A stretch of 64,000 nt of DNA from Microvirga terrae. GTDB taxonomy: Bacteria; Pseudomonadota; Alphaproteobacteria; Rhizobiales; Beijerinckiaceae. Positions 1 through 9,026 of the stretch are shown one piece after another (the first letter of the stretch is position 1; each line of letters starts with the position of its first letter). The notes beneath the pieces are model-generated. The model was not told the DNA's origin and did no database searches. It saw only the letters and a program-made list of their open reading frames with translations. Both the position numbers and the translations under genes were made by a program. Where the stretch lies: positions 1,178,001 to 1,242,000 of the forward strand of contig NZ_CP102845.1 in assembly GCF_013307435.2 (NCBI RefSeq), in the 5' to 3' direction.

Positions 1-408
1 CCGTTCCTGCTAGGCTTCGATGAGATCGAGCAGGCCCTCGACCGTGTCGCCAAGGCGGCGGGAGATGGCTATCCGCCCTACAACATCGAGCGCTTGGCGC
101 GCACGGAACACGCTCCCGAGCGTCTCCGCATCACCCTGGCCGTCGCCGGTTTCACCCGGGACCAGCTGGAGGTGACCTTGGAAGAGAACCAGCTCGTGAT
201 CCGGGGCCGTCAGTCCGATGACAAGACAAGGCACTTCCTTCATCGCGGCATCGCCGCCCGTCAGTTCCAGCGCACCTTCCTCCTCGTCGACGGCATGGAG
301 GTCATGGGAGCGGACCTGTCCAACGGATTGTTGTCGATCGATCTTGTCCGGCCTGAGCCGGAACGGATCATCCGAAAGATCGACATCATCGCGTCGGACA
401 AGGTGTGA
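1..408 (+). CDS. Hsp20/alpha-crystallin small heat shock protein, 5' truncated by window edge
   Basis: This is an ATP-independent holdase chaperone that binds unfolding proteins. The frame is open from base 1 (PFLLGFDEIEQAL...) to a TGA at 406-408, so the start lies outside the window; a TTG at 94 is only an internal codon. About 135 residues are visible. They contain the N-terminal GFDEIEQAL region typical of IbpA-like proteins, followed by the alpha-crystallin beta-sandwich (APERLRITLAVAGFTRDQLEV, with the LVIRGR strand). The downstream neighbour is a DUF1150 gene 25 bp away, a pairing common in Hyphomicrobiales that supports the call. The truncation is only the window boundary, not gene decay. 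Confidence 0.9.
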   Translation, partial: PFLLGFDEIEQALDRVAKAAGDGYPPYNIERLARTEHAPERLRITLAVAGFTRDQLEVTLEENQLVIRGRQSDDKTRHFLHRGIAARQFQRTFLLVDGMEVMGADLSNGLLSIDLVRPEPERIIRKIDIIASDKV

Positions 409-433
409 CGGCATCCGCAACAAGGAGATGTCC

Positions 434-700
434 ATGAACTTCGATATCAAACACCATGTCGAGCCGGTCCTTGGAGTTGCCGAACTGGCCTCCCTGGGCG
501 TCGGGCAGATGGCTTACGTGAAGCCGCTCGAGTCCGACGAAGTGGCGCGGCTGTTCCCGCAGGCTCCCAAGCTCGAGCCCGGCATGCGGCTGTTCGCCCT
601 CCTGTCTGCCAGCGGCGAACCGATCCTGCTGACCGACAATCACGACGCCGCCGTGGCCAATGCCTGGGCGCATGACCTGACGACGGTGAGCCTGCATTAA
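434..700 (+). CDS. DUF1150 family protein
   Basis: A small protein of 88 residues whose function is unknown. I recognise the DUF1150 family from the pattern GVGQMAYVKPLES followed by LFALLSASGEPILLTD near the C-terminus. The start at 434 is chosen because an AAGGAG Shine-Dalgarno at 422-427 lies six bases upstream; the ATG at 428 would touch it. It follows the Hsp20 gene by 25 bp on the same strand and is probably cotranscribed, which suggests, but does not show, a role under heat or protein stress. No signal peptide or membrane segment is visible. Confidence 0.8.
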   Translation: MNFDIKHHVEPVLGVAELASLGVGQMAYVKPLESDEVARLFPQAPKLEPGMRLFALLSASGEPILLTDNHDAAVANAWAHDLTTVSLH

Positions 701-721
701 GGCTCACCTCCTTCCCTGACA

Positions 722-1477
722 TCAGGCAATCCCTTCCACCGCAGCGATCAGCCGCACGATGTCCTCCGGCCGGGAGAGCCGGTGGTCGCCGTCCTTGATC
801 AGGGTCAGCGACACGCTGTCTCCCAGCAGGTGCTCGACGAGCTCGAGCGCGTGGCTCGACGGCACGTCGGGATCCTCCATGCCCTGCAGGATGTGAACAG
901 GGCAGCCGGTCCGGATCGGCCCGCCGAGAAGCAGGTGCCGGCGTCCGTCCTCGATCAGCCTCCAGGTGATCGGGTAGGGATCGTCCGAATAGGCCGAGGG
1001 CCGGTGGTAGACACCGGTTTCCCGAACGCTCTTCCTGAGAGCCTCTGGAAATCGCTGCCACATCAGCCGCTCGGTCATGTCGACCGCCGGGGCGATGAGA
1101 ACGATCCCCGCAGGAGCGATCTCCGGCCGCTTTTCCATAAGGTGACGGGTCATCAGAAGGCTGATCCAGCCGCCCATGGAGGAGCCGACCAGGACCGGGC
1201 GCTCCGTCACGAACCGCTCGATCACGGTCAAGGCGTCCTCGAGCCAGCGGGAGATGGTCCCGTCCTCGAACGCTCCCCCCGACTCGCCATGTCCGCTATA
1301 ATCCAAGCGCAGGAACGCGCGGTGGTTCGCCTCCGCCCACGCGTCGAGGGCGGTCGCCTTGGTGGCGCGCATGTCGGACTTGAAGCCTCCGAGCCAGACG
1401 ACGGGCGGACCCTTGCCCTCCCGGAACAGAACGGCGATGGGGCGGGCATCCTGGCCAGCCGTGACGCTTTGCGGCAT
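722..1477 (-). CDS. alpha/beta hydrolase
   Basis: A 251-residue serine hydrolase of the alpha/beta fold. The nucleophile elbow is GSSMG with Ser100; the acid is probably Asp202 or Asp204 in GMEDPDVP, and the base His232 in DGDHRLS, completing a plausible triad. An oxyanion-type segment WLGGF lies near residue 30, and DYSGHGESGG near 60 is typical of the family. It resembles the ABHD10/esterase-lipase group, but the substrate cannot be read from sequence. It is transcribed convergently with the DUF1150 gene (22 bp apart) and divergently from the glycosyltransferase. No signal peptide is seen, so it is likely cytoplasmic. Confidence 0.85.
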   Translation of the reverse strand: MPQSVTAGQDARPIAVLFREGKGPPVVWLGGFKSDMRATKATALDAWAEANHRAFLRLDYSGHGESGGAFEDGTISRWLEDALTVIERFVTERPVLVGSSMGGWISLLMTRHLMEKRPEIAPAGIVLIAPAVDMTERLMWQRFPEALRKSVRETGVYHRPSAYSDDPYPITWRLIEDGRRHLLLGGPIRTGCPVHILQGMEDPDVPSSHALELVEHLLGDSVSLTLIKDGDHRLSRPEDIVRLIAAVEGIA

Positions 1478-1577
1478 GGTTAACTCATCCTCAACTGCTT
1501 TGAAGCAACCGTTTCTAGACGATTCTTTTGAGAAGGCTTCTACATCCGTGAGTTTTTCAACGCGACCTGGCGGAGGG

Positions 1578-2792
1578 ATGGCTTTTCCATCGTCTCATGT
1601 GCATCCGCTGGAGGGCCGGACCATCCTGCAGATCGTGCCTGAATTGGAAGCCGGCGGAGCCGAGCGGACCACGGTCGATATTGCCGAGGGCCTGGTCCAT
1701 GCCGGGGCCCGCGCCCTGGTGGCCACCGAGGGCGGGCGACTGGTCGGCGAGCTCCAGACCAAGGGCGGTGTCTGGATTCCGTTCCCGGCGGCGACGAAGA
1801 ACCCGTTCTCCATGCTCCTCAACGTGCGCAAGCTCGCCCGGATCTGCCACAACGAGCGGGTTTCCCTCGTGCATGCGCGGTCCCGGGCGCCTGCCTGGGT
1901 GGGGCTGGGTGCTGCGCGCTCGCTCAACATCCCCTTCGTGACGACCTATCACGGCAGCTATTCGGGACGTTCGTCGGTCAAGGTCCTGTACAATTCCGTC
2001 ATGGCCCGGGGCGATGCGGTCATCGCTAATTCCGAGTACACGGGCGAACTGATCCGGGCCGTCTACCCCCAGGCCGGAGACCGGATCCGCGTCATCCACC
2101 GGGGGACGGATTTCGCCGTGTTCTCCCCGCAGGCTGTGGCGCCGGAGCGGATCGAAGCCCTGCGAAAGGCTTGGGACGTCTCCCCCCACGAGCGCGTGGT
2201 GCTGCTCGCCGCCCGCCTGACCGGCTGGAAGGGCCAGAAAGTCCTGATCGAAGCGGCGGCTCGGCTCCGTGATGGGGGCCTCACAGACGTGGCCTATATT
2301 CTCGCGGGCGATCCGCAGGGGCGGGATTCGTACGTGAAGGACCTCGACGGCCTGATCGAGGCTCGCGGGCTGAAAGGCGTCGTGCGCCGGGTCGGGCATT
2401 GCACCGACATGCCAGCAGCCTTCCTGGCGGCTTCGGTCGTCACTGTACCCTCGACCGAGCCGGAGGCCTTCGGCCGCTCGGCCGTGGAGGCGCAGGCCAT
2501 GGGAACGCCCGTCGTTGTGTCCGATCTGGGGGCCGTGCCCGAGACGGTCCTGTCCCCGCCGGCCGTGCCGCCGCACGAGCGGACGGGCTGGCGGATTCCG
2601 GCCGGCGATCCCGATGCGCTCGCGGAGTCCATCGGGGCGGCGCTGAGCCTGGGGGCCAGTGCTAGGATCGCCCTGGGCGCCAGGGCTCGGTCCCATGTGG
2701 AGCGTCATTTCTCGCTCGAACGCATGGTCTCGAGCACCCTTGATGTGTATTCGGCCCTTCTGACGGGCCGTTTTACCCATAGAACAAGTTGA
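1578..2792 (+). CDS. glycosyltransferase family 4 (GT-B)
   Basis: A 404-residue retaining GT-B glycosyltransferase, probably moving a sugar from a nucleotide donor during surface polysaccharide or lipopolysaccharide synthesis. The N-terminal fold begins with [19 protein letters not shown], the acceptor-domain signature of this family. The C-terminal donor domain has the E-x7-E motif ([11 protein letters not shown]) followed by [18 protein letters not shown]. The ATG at 1578 fits the usual N-terminus; the frame is open upstream but that part overlaps the divergent hydrolase start and looks non-coding. The acceptor sugar is unknown. It stands alone, with infC starting 115 bp downstream. Confidence 0.85.
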   Translation: MAFPSSHVHPLEGRTILQIVPELEAGGAERTTVDIAEGLVHAGARALVATEGGRLVGELQTKGGVWIPFPAATKNPFSMLLNVRKLARICHNERVSLVHARSRAPAWVGLGAARSLNIPFVTTYHGSYSGRSSVKVLYNSVMARGDAVIANSEYTGELIRAVYPQAGDRIRVIHRGTDFAVFSPQAVAPERIEALRKAWDVSPHERVVLLAARLTGWKGQKVLIEAAARLRDGGLTDVAYILAGDPQGRDSYVKDLDGLIEARGLKGVVRRVGHCTDMPAAFLAASVVTVPSTEPEAFGRSAVEAQAMGTPVVVSDLGAVPETVLSPPAVPPHERTGWRIPAGDPDALAESIGAALSLGASARIALGARARSHVERHFSLERMVSSTLDVYSALLTGRFTHRTS

Positions 2793-2893
2793 CTTCCCGC
2801 GCATTTGCGCGAAATGTCGATTCATTCGTGGCAAGGCTGAGCATTCCAGCAGGGATCCCTCAAGGGTCCCCGATCCTCGGCCTAGCCCTCAAC

Positions 2894-2910
2894 AGGAGAT
2901 ACGAGCCATT
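2894..2910 (+). promoter_or_regulatory. infC ribosome binding site with AUU start codon
   Basis: AGGAG at 2894-2898 lies 9 bases before an ATT at 2908-2910, which is in frame with infC. The first in-frame ATG (2920) is 21 bases from the Shine-Dalgarno, too far. Reading from ATT gives an N-terminus MRRPMRAMP, matching the MRRP start usual for alphaproteobacterial IF3. AUU initiation is the known device by which IF3 limits its own translation in enterobacteria. Confidence 0.75.
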
Positions 2911-3450
2911 CGCAGACCAATGAGAGCCATGCCGGTGCCGCAGAAGGACGGACCGCGCGCCAACCGAGACATTCGCGGTGTTCGCGAAGTGCAGCTGATC
3001 GACGATGCAGGGCAGAACCGGGGCGTCGTTCCCTTCTTTGATGCCCTCAAGGTGGCCGAAGAGGCCGGCCTCGATCTCGTGGAGATCTCGCCGAACGCCA
3101 CACCTCCCGTCTGCAAGATCCTCGATTACGGCAAGTTCCGCTTTCTCGAGCAGAAGAAGGCCGCCGAGGCGCGCAAGAAGCAGAAGACGGTTGAGGTCAA
3201 GGAAATCAAGCTGCGTCCCGGCATCGATGACCACGATTACGAGGTCAAGATGAAGGCCATGAAAGGCTTCTTCGAGGAAGGCAACAAGGTGAAGATCACC
3301 CTGCGCTTCCGCGGCCGCGAGATGGCGCACCAGTCCCTCGGCCTGAAGGTGCTGGACCGGGTGAAGGCCGATGTGGGCGATCTCGCCAAGGTCGAGATGG
3401 AGCCGAACTTCGAAGGCCGCCAGGTCGTCATGGTCCTGGCCCCGCGCTAA
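2908..3450 (+). CDS. infC: translation initiation factor IF-3, AUU start
   Basis: IF3 binds the 30S subunit, keeps it apart from 50S and checks the start codon and initiator tRNA. The 180-residue product has the N-domain motif ([18 protein letters not shown], then [22 protein letters not shown]), the lysine-rich linker helix ([11 protein letters not shown]) and the C-domain ([41 protein letters not shown]). The start is placed at ATT 2908 for the reasons given at the ribosome binding site. It heads the infC-rpmI-rplT block, and a strong intrinsic terminator follows 25 bp after the stop, so the ribosomal protein genes may be partly uncoupled from it. Choosing ATG 2920 would lose four residues. 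Confidence 0.95.
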   Translation: MRRPMRAMPVPQKDGPRANRDIRGVREVQLIDDAGQNRGVVPFFDALKVAEEAGLDLVEISPNATPPVCKILDYGKFRFLEQKKAAEARKKQKTVEVKEIKLRPGIDDHDYEVKMKAMKGFFEEGNKVKITLRFRGREMAHQSLGLKVLDRVKADVGDLAKVEMEPNFEGRQVVMVLAPR

Positions 3451-3474
3451 GGGGCTCCCGATACAGTGAAATTC

Positions 3475-3508
3475 ATGGCTGCCGGAGTGCCGGCGGCCAT
3501 TGCTTTTT
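3475..3508 (+). terminator. intrinsic terminator after infC
   Basis: An 11-bp stem (3475-3485 with 3490-3500, one G-T pair) around an AGTG loop is followed by TGCTTTTT. It lies 25 bp after the infC stop and before rpmI. Confidence 0.75.
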
Positions 3509-3528
3509 GGGTGGGCTTCTGCCATAAG
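3500..3528 (+). promoter_or_regulatory. candidate internal promoter for rpmI-rplT
   Basis: TTGCTT (3500-3505), a 17-base spacer and CATAAG (3523-3528) form a fair sigma70-type promoter just after the infC terminator. The same -10 hexamer occurs before rpmH. Inferred from pattern only. Confidence 0.4.
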
Positions 3529-3540
3529 CCGCCCTTCATC

Positions 3541-3624
3541 GAACCGCCCGGCTGTTAGGGCTGCCGTGGCGGTTCGTTTTGCTCAAGCAGCAAGACTGGG
3601 CCTGCAGGGCGGTTCAAGCCGCCC
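3541..3624 (+). promoter_or_regulatory. structured leader of rpmI-rplT (two hairpins)
   Basis: Two further hairpins lie between the terminator and rpmI. GAACCGCC (3541-3548) pairs with GGCGGTTC (3568-3575) and is followed by GTTTT, so it is terminator-like. GGGCGG (3607-3612) pairs with CCGCCC (3619-3624). L20 is known to repress its own operon through leader RNA in several bacteria, so an autoregulatory leader is plausible here; no L20 binding mimic was identified. Confidence 0.35.
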
Positions 3625-3650
3625 CTTCGGCCTGACCAAAGGAGAGCCAA

Positions 3651-3851
3651 ATGCCCAAGCTGAAGACGAAGTCTGGCGCGAAAAAGCGCTTCAAGATCAC
3701 TGGCACCGGCAAGGTCGTTTACGCCCAGGCCGGCAAGCGCCACGGGATGATCAAGCGGACCAAGAAGCAGATCCGCAACCTGCGCGGCACCACGACCATG
3801 TTCGAGGGCGACGCGTACAACGTGAAGAAGTACTTCCTGCCGAACGGCTAA
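3651..3851 (+). CDS. rpmI: 50S ribosomal protein L35 (bL35)
   Basis: A 66-residue, highly basic protein of the large ribosomal subunit. The start [15 protein letters not shown], the [19 protein letters not shown] core and the ending VKKYFLPNG are diagnostic of bL35 and the length is normal. AGGAG at 3641-3645 is a suitable ribosome binding site. It precedes rplT by 43 bp, the universal order. It is separated from infC by about 200 bp carrying a terminator, a candidate promoter and hairpins, so its expression may be set independently of IF3. Confidence 0.97.
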   Translation: MPKLKTKSGAKKRFKITGTGKVVYAQAGKRHGMIKRTKKQIRNLRGTTTMFEGDAYNVKKYFLPNG

Positions 3852-3894
3852 GGCGGTTCTTCCCCCACATCCCGGATTTTGAAGGAGTTTTTAA

Positions 3895-4263
3895 ATGGCC
3901 CGCGTCAAACGGGGCGTTACCGCCCACGCCAAGCACAAGAAGGTTTTCAAGGCAGCCAAGGGTTTCTACGGCCGCCGCAAGAACACCATCCGCATCGCCA
4001 AGCAGGCGGTCGAGAAGAGCATGCAATATGCCACTCGCGACCGTCGCAACAAGAAGCGCACCTTCCGCGCTCTCTGGATCCAGCGCCTCAACGCTGCCGT
4101 CCGCACGCATGGCTTGACCTATTCCCGATTTATCGACGGTCTCGGCAAGGCTGGGATCGAGGTCGATCGCAAGGTCCTGTCCGAAATGGCCATCCACGAG
4201 CCGGCGGCTTTCGCCGCTTACGTGGACGCTGCCAAGGCCGCCCTGCCGCAGCAGGCCGCCTAA
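3895..4263 (+). CDS. rplT: 50S ribosomal protein L20 (bL20)
   Basis: bL20 binds 23S rRNA early in assembly of the large subunit and acts as translational repressor of its operon in several bacteria. The 122-residue product begins [19 protein letters not shown] and contains [21 protein letters not shown] and [20 protein letters not shown], all diagnostic. GAAGGAG about 8 bases upstream supports the ATG at 3895. It is the last ribosomal protein gene of the block; pheS follows after 292 bp that contain a palindromic repeat and a GGTGCGGC/GCCGCACC hairpin at 4282-4308. Confidence 0.97.
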   Translation: MARVKRGVTAHAKHKKVFKAAKGFYGRRKNTIRIAKQAVEKSMQYATRDRRNKKRTFRALWIQRLNAAVRTHGLTYSRFIDGLGKAGIEVDRKVLSEMAIHEPAAFAAYVDAAKAALPQQAA

Positions 4264-4372
4264 GTTGGATAGACTCGCTTCGGTGCGGCTGGCTTGATCG
4301 GCCGCACCGCCTTACCCCCCTTCTCCCGAGACCATCCGCGCTGACGGCCAGAGGGCTGTCGGTTGCCCCTCG

Positions 4373-4484
4373 GCACATCGTACGGAAAAGTGGACCCGGT
4401 TTTCCGCTTTCAACGATGTGCTCATCGAAAAGGGAGCATCGGATGGATCCCAGAAGTGCAGATCCACTTTTGGGTCCGATGCTC
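4373..4484. repeat. two-module palindromic repeat, copy A
   Basis: Two adjacent palindromes lie in the rplT-pheS gap. Module i (4373-4421) has GCACATCG/CGATGTGC ends around a GGAAAAGTGGA-type core. Module ii (4434-4484) has GAGCATCGGA/TCCGATGCTC ends around a core ending in TCCACTTTTGGG. Related pairs occur at 37563-37675 and 49330-49439. This is an intergenic palindromic repeat family; its function is unknown. Confidence 0.75.
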
Positions 4485-4555
4485 TAGCGGCTCGGAAGAC
4501 TTGACCGTTCCCGCGCCGCGCTCCACTCAAAGCGCTTGCATCTGGCAAGGGACCG

Positions 4556-5638
4556 ATGACCGATCTCAATCAACTTGAACGTGACCTGCTGACCCAGGTC
4601 GAAGCCGCCGGCGACGAAGCGGCCCTGGAAACCGTCCGCGTCTCCGCGCTCGGCAAGAAGGGCTCCGTCTCCGAACTCCTGAAGACTCTCGGCGCCATGA
4701 CGGCCGAGGAGCGCAAGGAGCGCGGACCGCTCATCAACGGCCTGCGCGACAAGGTGCAGGGCGCGATCTCAGCCAAGAAAGAGACGCTGGCGGAGGCCGC
4801 ACTCGAGGCCCGTCTGGCCGCCGAGCGCATCGACGTGACGCTTCCCGTCCCGGAAGCGCCCGAATCCCGCGGGCGCGTCCACCCGATCAGCCAGGTGATC
4901 GAGGAACTGACGGCGATCTTCGCCGATATGGGCTTCTCCGTGGCCGAGGGGCCGGATATCGAAACCGATTATCTCAACTTCACGGCGCTGAACTTCCCCG
5001 AGGGCCATCCGGCCCGCGAGATGCACGACACCTTCTTCCTCGCTCCCGACGAGAAGGGCGAGCGCAAGGTGCTGCGCACGCACACCTCGCCGGTCCAGAT
5101 CCGCACCATGACCTCGCAGACGCCGCCGATCCGGGTGATCATCCCCGGTCGAACCTATCGGCACGATTCGGACCAGACCCACACGCCGATGTTCCACCAG
5201 GTGGAAGGCCTCGTCATCGACAAGCAGGCCAACATCGCGCACATGAAGTGGATCCTGGAGGAGTTCTGCAAGGCCTTCTTCGAGGTCGAGCAGGTAAAGA
5301 TGCGCTTCCGTCCGTCCTTCTTCCCCTTCACGGAACCCTCCGCCGAGGTCGACATCCAGTGCTCGCGCAAAGGCGGCGAGATCCGCTTCGGTGAGGGCAC
5401 GGACTGGCTCGAGATCCTCGGCTGCGGCATGGTCCACCCGAACGTGCTGAGGAATTGCGGGCTTGATCCGGACGAGTACCAGGGCTTCGCCTGGGGCATG
5501 GGCATCGACCGCATCGCCATGCTCAAATACGGCATGCCGGATCTGCGCCCCTTCTTCGAGGCCGATGTGCGCTGGCTGAACCATTACGGCTTCCGCCCGC
5601 TCGACATTCCGAGCCTTGTCAGCGGCCTGACTTCCTAA
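4556..5638 (+). CDS. pheS: phenylalanine--tRNA ligase alpha subunit
   Basis: Catalytic subunit of the alpha2-beta2 enzyme that charges tRNA-Phe. The 360-residue product has the N-terminal coiled-coil tRNA-binding region ([18 protein letters not shown] to about residue 90), then the class II core: [19 protein letters not shown], motif 2 with [20 protein letters not shown], and motif 3 with [17 protein letters not shown] near the C-terminus. [16 protein letters not shown] is also a family signature. It is followed 13 bp later by pheT, the usual operon. No T-box or Phe-leader peptide was recognised in the upstream gap. Confidence 0.97.
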   Translation: MTDLNQLERDLLTQVEAAGDEAALETVRVSALGKKGSVSELLKTLGAMTAEERKERGPLINGLRDKVQGAISAKKETLAEAALEARLAAERIDVTLPVPEAPESRGRVHPISQVIEELTAIFADMGFSVAEGPDIETDYLNFTALNFPEGHPAREMHDTFFLAPDEKGERKVLRTHTSPVQIRTMTSQTPPIRVIIPGRTYRHDSDQTHTPMFHQVEGLVIDKQANIAHMKWILEEFCKAFFEVEQVKMRFRPSFFPFTEPSAEVDIQCSRKGGEIRFGEGTDWLEILGCGMVHPNVLRNCGLDPDEYQGFAWGMGIDRIAMLKYGMPDLRPFFEADVRWLNHYGFRPLDIPSLVSGLTS

Positions 5639-5651
5639 GCGGAGAGCACCC

Positions 5652-8063
5652 ATGAAATTCACCCTCTCCTGGCTGAAGGATCATCTCGAGACGTCAGCCT
5701 CCCTCGACGAGATCGTCGAGACTCTCACCCGCATCGGCCTCGAGGTCGAAGGGGTCGAGGACAAGGCGAAGTCCCTGGCGCCCTACACGGTGGCGTACGT
5801 GATCTCCGCCGAGCAGCACCCGAATGCCGATCGCCTGCGGGTGTGCATGGTCGATACTGGCGCGGGCGCCCCGATCCAGGTGGTCTGCGGCGCGCCGAAC
5901 GCCCGCACCGGCATGAAGAGCGTGTTCGCGCCGCCTGGCACCTACATTCCGGGCAAGAACATCACGCTCGGCGTCGGTACCATCCGGGGCGTCGAGAGCG
6001 CCGGCATGCTGTGCTCGGGCTCGGAGCTCGAGATCTCGGACGACCACGACGGCATCATCGACCTGCCCGAGGATGCACCGGTCGGCCAGCCCTACGCGGC
6101 CTATGCGGGCCTCGACGATCCGGTGATCGAGATCAACCTCACGCCGAATCGCCCCGACTGCACGTCGATTCACGGCATCGCCCGTGACCTTGCGGCGGCC
6201 GGGCTCGGCACTCTCAAGGGGGACGCCGTTGCGCCTGTCCAGGGCAGGGGTACCTGCCCGGTTTCGGTGACGATCGAGGACGAAAGCCTCTGTCCCGCCT
6301 TCGCGCTTCGTCTCGTGCGCGGCGTGAAGAACGGTCCGTCTCCGGAGTGGATGCAGCGCCGCCTGCTCTCCATCGGCCTCCGCCCGATCAACGCGCTGGT
6401 GGACATCACCAACTACATGACCTTCGACCGGGGCCGTCCGCTCCATGTGTTCGACGCCAAAAAGGTGAAGGGGAACCTCACTGTCCGTCGCGCCAGGGAC
6501 GGCGAGGAGGTGCTGGCGCTCGACACCCGCAGCTACAAGCTCGATCCGAGCATTGTGGTGATCGCTGACGAGAACGGCGTCGAATCCATCGGCGGCATCA
6601 TGGGCGGCGAGCACTCGGGCTGCGACGAGAATACGACTGACGTGCTGATCGAATCCGCGCTCTGGAATCCGCTCAACATCGCGCAGACCGGTCGCAAGCT
6701 CGGCATCATCACGGATGCGCGCTACCGCTTCGAGCGCGGGGTCGACCCGGCCTTCACGGTGCCGGGCCTCGACCTTGCCACCAAGCTCGTCATCGACCTG
6801 TGCGGCGGCGAAGCGAGCGAGGCCGTGGTGGCCGGAAAGGTGCCTGAGGACAAGCGCGTCATCGACTTCCCGTGGAGCGAGGTTCCGCGCCTGTCGGGTC
6901 TCGACGTTCAGCCCGGCGAGTCCGAGCAGATCCTGAAAAAGCTCGGCTTCGCCGTTCAGGGCTCGGGCGAGCGGGTCAGCGTCCTGGCGCCGTCCTGGCG
7001 CCCGGACGTCGAGGGCAAGGCCGATCTCGTCGAGGAGGTCATCCGCATCGCCGGCCTCGACCGGATCGAGTCGAAGCCCCTCCCGCGCCTGGAGGATACG
7101 GTCGCGAAGCCGATCCTGACCCTTATCCAGAAGCGTACGCGGCTTGCCCGCCGTGCGTTGGCCGTGCGCGGGCTGGTGGAGGCCGTCACCTGGTCGTTCA
7201 TCGCCAAGAGCGAGGCGGAGCTGTTCGGCGGTGGCAACAGCCGGCTGGCTCTCGCCAACCCGATCGCGGCCGAGCTCTCCGACATGCGTCCGAGCCTGCT
7301 CCCGGGCCTCCTGAAGGCGGCACAGCGCAATGCGGATCGCGGGCTCGGCGACGTGGCGCTCTTCGAGGTCGGCCAGACCTTCGCGTCCGACGAGCCCGAC
7401 GGCCAGTCGATCAAGGCCGCAGCCGTCCGTCGCGGGACGGCACGGGCAGAGAGCGTGGGCCGTCACTGGAACGGCGGGGCGCAGAGCGTCGATGCCTTCG
7501 ACGCCAAGGCCGACGTGCTGGCGCTGCTGGCGGCGTTGGGAATCCCGGCCGGCGGTCTCCAGATCGTGGCGGGCGGTCCGGCATGGTTCCATCCGGGGCG
7601 TTCCGCCACGCTGCAGTTCGGACCGAAGAACGTGGTCGGGGCCTTCGGCGAGGTGCACCCGAAGATCCTGAAGGCGCTGGACCTGAAAGGCCCGCTGGTC
7701 GGGTTCGAGCTCAATCTCAACGCGCTGCCGCCGCCCAAGGCCAAGCCGACCAAGATGAAGCCGAAGCTCAGCCTGCCCGACTTCCAGCCGCTCACCCGCG
7801 ACTTCGCCTTCGTGGTCGGCCGCAACGTGGCCGCCGGCGACATCGTGAAGGCCGCCCAGGGAGCCGAGCGCCAGCTGATCGTGGGTGTCGACGTGTTCGA
7901 CATCTACGAGGGCACCGGGATCGATCCGGACAAGAAGTCCGTCGCGATCGCCGTTACCCTGCAGCCGACGGAGAAGACGCTCACCGACGTGGAGATCGAG
8001 GCCGTGTCGGCCAAGATCGTCGGCGAGGTATCGAAAAAGACGGGCGCCGTGCTGCGCTCGTAA
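5652..8063 (+). CDS. pheT: phenylalanine--tRNA ligase beta subunit
   Basis: Non-catalytic partner of PheS that binds tRNA and hosts the editing site. At 803 residues it has the full bacterial layout: N-terminal [14 protein letters not shown], a tRNA-binding OB domain (about 40-150, [20 protein letters not shown]), the B3/B4 editing region ([35 protein letters not shown]), the B5 domain, the catalytic-like core ([33 protein letters not shown]) and a C-terminal FDX-ACB domain ([17 protein letters not shown]). GGAGAG lies directly upstream. The 3' end faces the moeB-like gene 22 bp away. Confidence 0.97.
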   Translation: MKFTLSWLKDHLETSASLDEIVETLTRIGLEVEGVEDKAKSLAPYTVAYVISAEQHPNADRLRVCMVDTGAGAPIQVVCGAPNARTGMKSVFAPPGTYIPGKNITLGVGTIRGVESAGMLCSGSELEISDDHDGIIDLPEDAPVGQPYAAYAGLDDPVIEINLTPNRPDCTSIHGIARDLAAAGLGTLKGDAVAPVQGRGTCPVSVTIEDESLCPAFALRLVRGVKNGPSPEWMQRRLLSIGLRPINALVDITNYMTFDRGRPLHVFDAKKVKGNLTVRRARDGEEVLALDTRSYKLDPSIVVIADENGVESIGGIMGGEHSGCDENTTDVLIESALWNPLNIAQTGRKLGIITDARYRFERGVDPAFTVPGLDLATKLVIDLCGGEASEAVVAGKVPEDKRVIDFPWSEVPRLSGLDVQPGESEQILKKLGFAVQGSGERVSVLAPSWRPDVEGKADLVEEVIRIAGLDRIESKPLPRLEDTVAKPILTLIQKRTRLARRALAVRGLVEAVTWSFIAKSEAELFGGGNSRLALANPIAAELSDMRPSLLPGLLKAAQRNADRGLGDVALFEVGQTFASDEPDGQSIKAAAVRRGTARAESVGRHWNGGAQSVDAFDAKADVLALLAALGIPAGGLQIVAGGPAWFHPGRSATLQFGPKNVVGAFGEVHPKILKALDLKGPLVGFELNLNALPPPKAKPTKMKPKLSLPDFQPLTRDFAFVVGRNVAAGDIVKAAQGAERQLIVGVDVFDIYEGTGIDPDKKSVAIAVTLQPTEKTLTDVEIEAVSAKIVGEVSKKTGAVLRS

Positions 8064-8085
8064 GGAGAGATTGCCCGGGCGCGGC

Positions 8086-8874
8086 TCAGGCCTTGTCCGG
8101 GCGTTCCGTTCCGCTCAGCGGGTTCGCCTCATCCCATCCGTAGTGGACCGTGTCGAACCGCATCGCGCGCGCATCGACCATCAGCAGGCGCCCGACGAGG
8201 CTGTCGCCGAAGCCGACGATCTCGCGGATCACCTCCATGGCCATCAGGCTGCCCATGACCCCTGCGAGGGCGCCGAGCACGCCGGCTTCCGCGCAGGTCG
8301 GGATCGTCCCGGCGGGTGGCGGGGAGGGGAAGACGCAGCGGTAGGTGGGGTTCGGTTTTCCACCCGGGCCGGTCTCATGGGCCCGGATCGTGGTGAGCGA
8401 GCCGTCGAACTGCCCGAGCGCTGCCGTCACCAGGGGCTTTCTCTCGAAATAGCAGGCATCCGACGCCGCGTAGCGGGTGTCGAAATTGTCCGACCCGTCG
8501 GCCACGATATCGTAGCGGCCGATCAAATCCCGCGCGTTCTCCGCCGTCAGCCGAACGGCGTGAGGCTCGACGGTCACATGCGGGTTGAGCCGTTCAATGG
8601 CCCCAGCCGCGCTTTCCACCTTGGAGCGCCCGAGATCCGGCGTGCCATGGATCACCTGCCGTTGCAGGTTGGACAGGCTCACCGTGTCGTCATCCACGAT
8701 ACCGATGGTGCCGATGCCGGCTGCGGCGAGGTACTGGATCAGGGGAGCGCCCAGACCGCCGGCGCCGATCACGAGCACGCGAGCGGCCTTGAGCCTGAGC
8801 TGGCCCGGCCCGCCCACATCGCGCAGAACGATGTGGCGGGCATAGCGGTCGATTTCGTCCGATGAGAGAGCCAT
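8086..8874 (-). CDS. moeB: MoeB/ThiF-family adenylyltransferase
   Basis: An E1-like enzyme that adenylates the C-terminal Gly-Gly of a sulfur-carrier protein (MoaD in molybdopterin synthesis, or ThiS). The 262-residue product has ERYARHI-like SSDEIDRYARHIVLRDVG, the nucleotide-binding loop VLVIGAGGLGAPLIQYLAAAG, the acidic DDDTVSLSNLQRQ and the DGSDNFDTRY helix. PTCAEAGVLG holds the expected conserved cysteine. The classic zinc CxxC pairs are not intact: TYRC replaces the first pair and no C-terminal CxxC is seen, a state also found in other proteobacterial relatives. Assignment between MoeB, ThiF and HesA is uncertain. It is divergent from the BMP-family gene. Confidence 0.8.
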   Translation of the reverse strand: MALSSDEIDRYARHIVLRDVGGPGQLRLKAARVLVIGAGGLGAPLIQYLAAAGIGTIGIVDDDTVSLSNLQRQVIHGTPDLGRSKVESAAGAIERLNPHVTVEPHAVRLTAENARDLIGRYDIVADGSDNFDTRYAASDACYFERKPLVTAALGQFDGSLTTIRAHETGPGGKPNPTYRCVFPSPPPAGTIPTCAEAGVLGALAGVMGSLMAMEVIREIVGFGDSLVGRLLMVDARAMRFDTVHYGWDEANPLSGTERPDKA

Positions 8875-9026
8875 GTCATGACCTTACGGGAATCGGTTTA
8901 GCTATCAACTATTCCTTGAAGGAAATAACATGCCGCCTTGACAGAGGCCTTGGCGTTGTGACCCTTGCCGTGCCATCGTCAGGGGGCAACCGGCAACAAG
9001 CCGGCGTCTAACAGGGAACAAAGCCG

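Noticed and set aside
4264..4555. T-box or phenylalanine leader peptide for pheST
   Set aside because: No Phe-rich short frame or T-box core was seen; the gap holds a hairpin and a dispersed repeat only.
5694..7658. 654-codon minus-strand frame opposite pheT
   Set aside because: Antisense shadow of a conserved gene with Arg/Ala/Gly/His-rich composition and no motif.
8938..8967. TTGACA before the BMP-family gene as a promoter
   Set aside because: The -35 is perfect but no acceptable -10 lies at 16-18 bases, so it was not listed as a feature.
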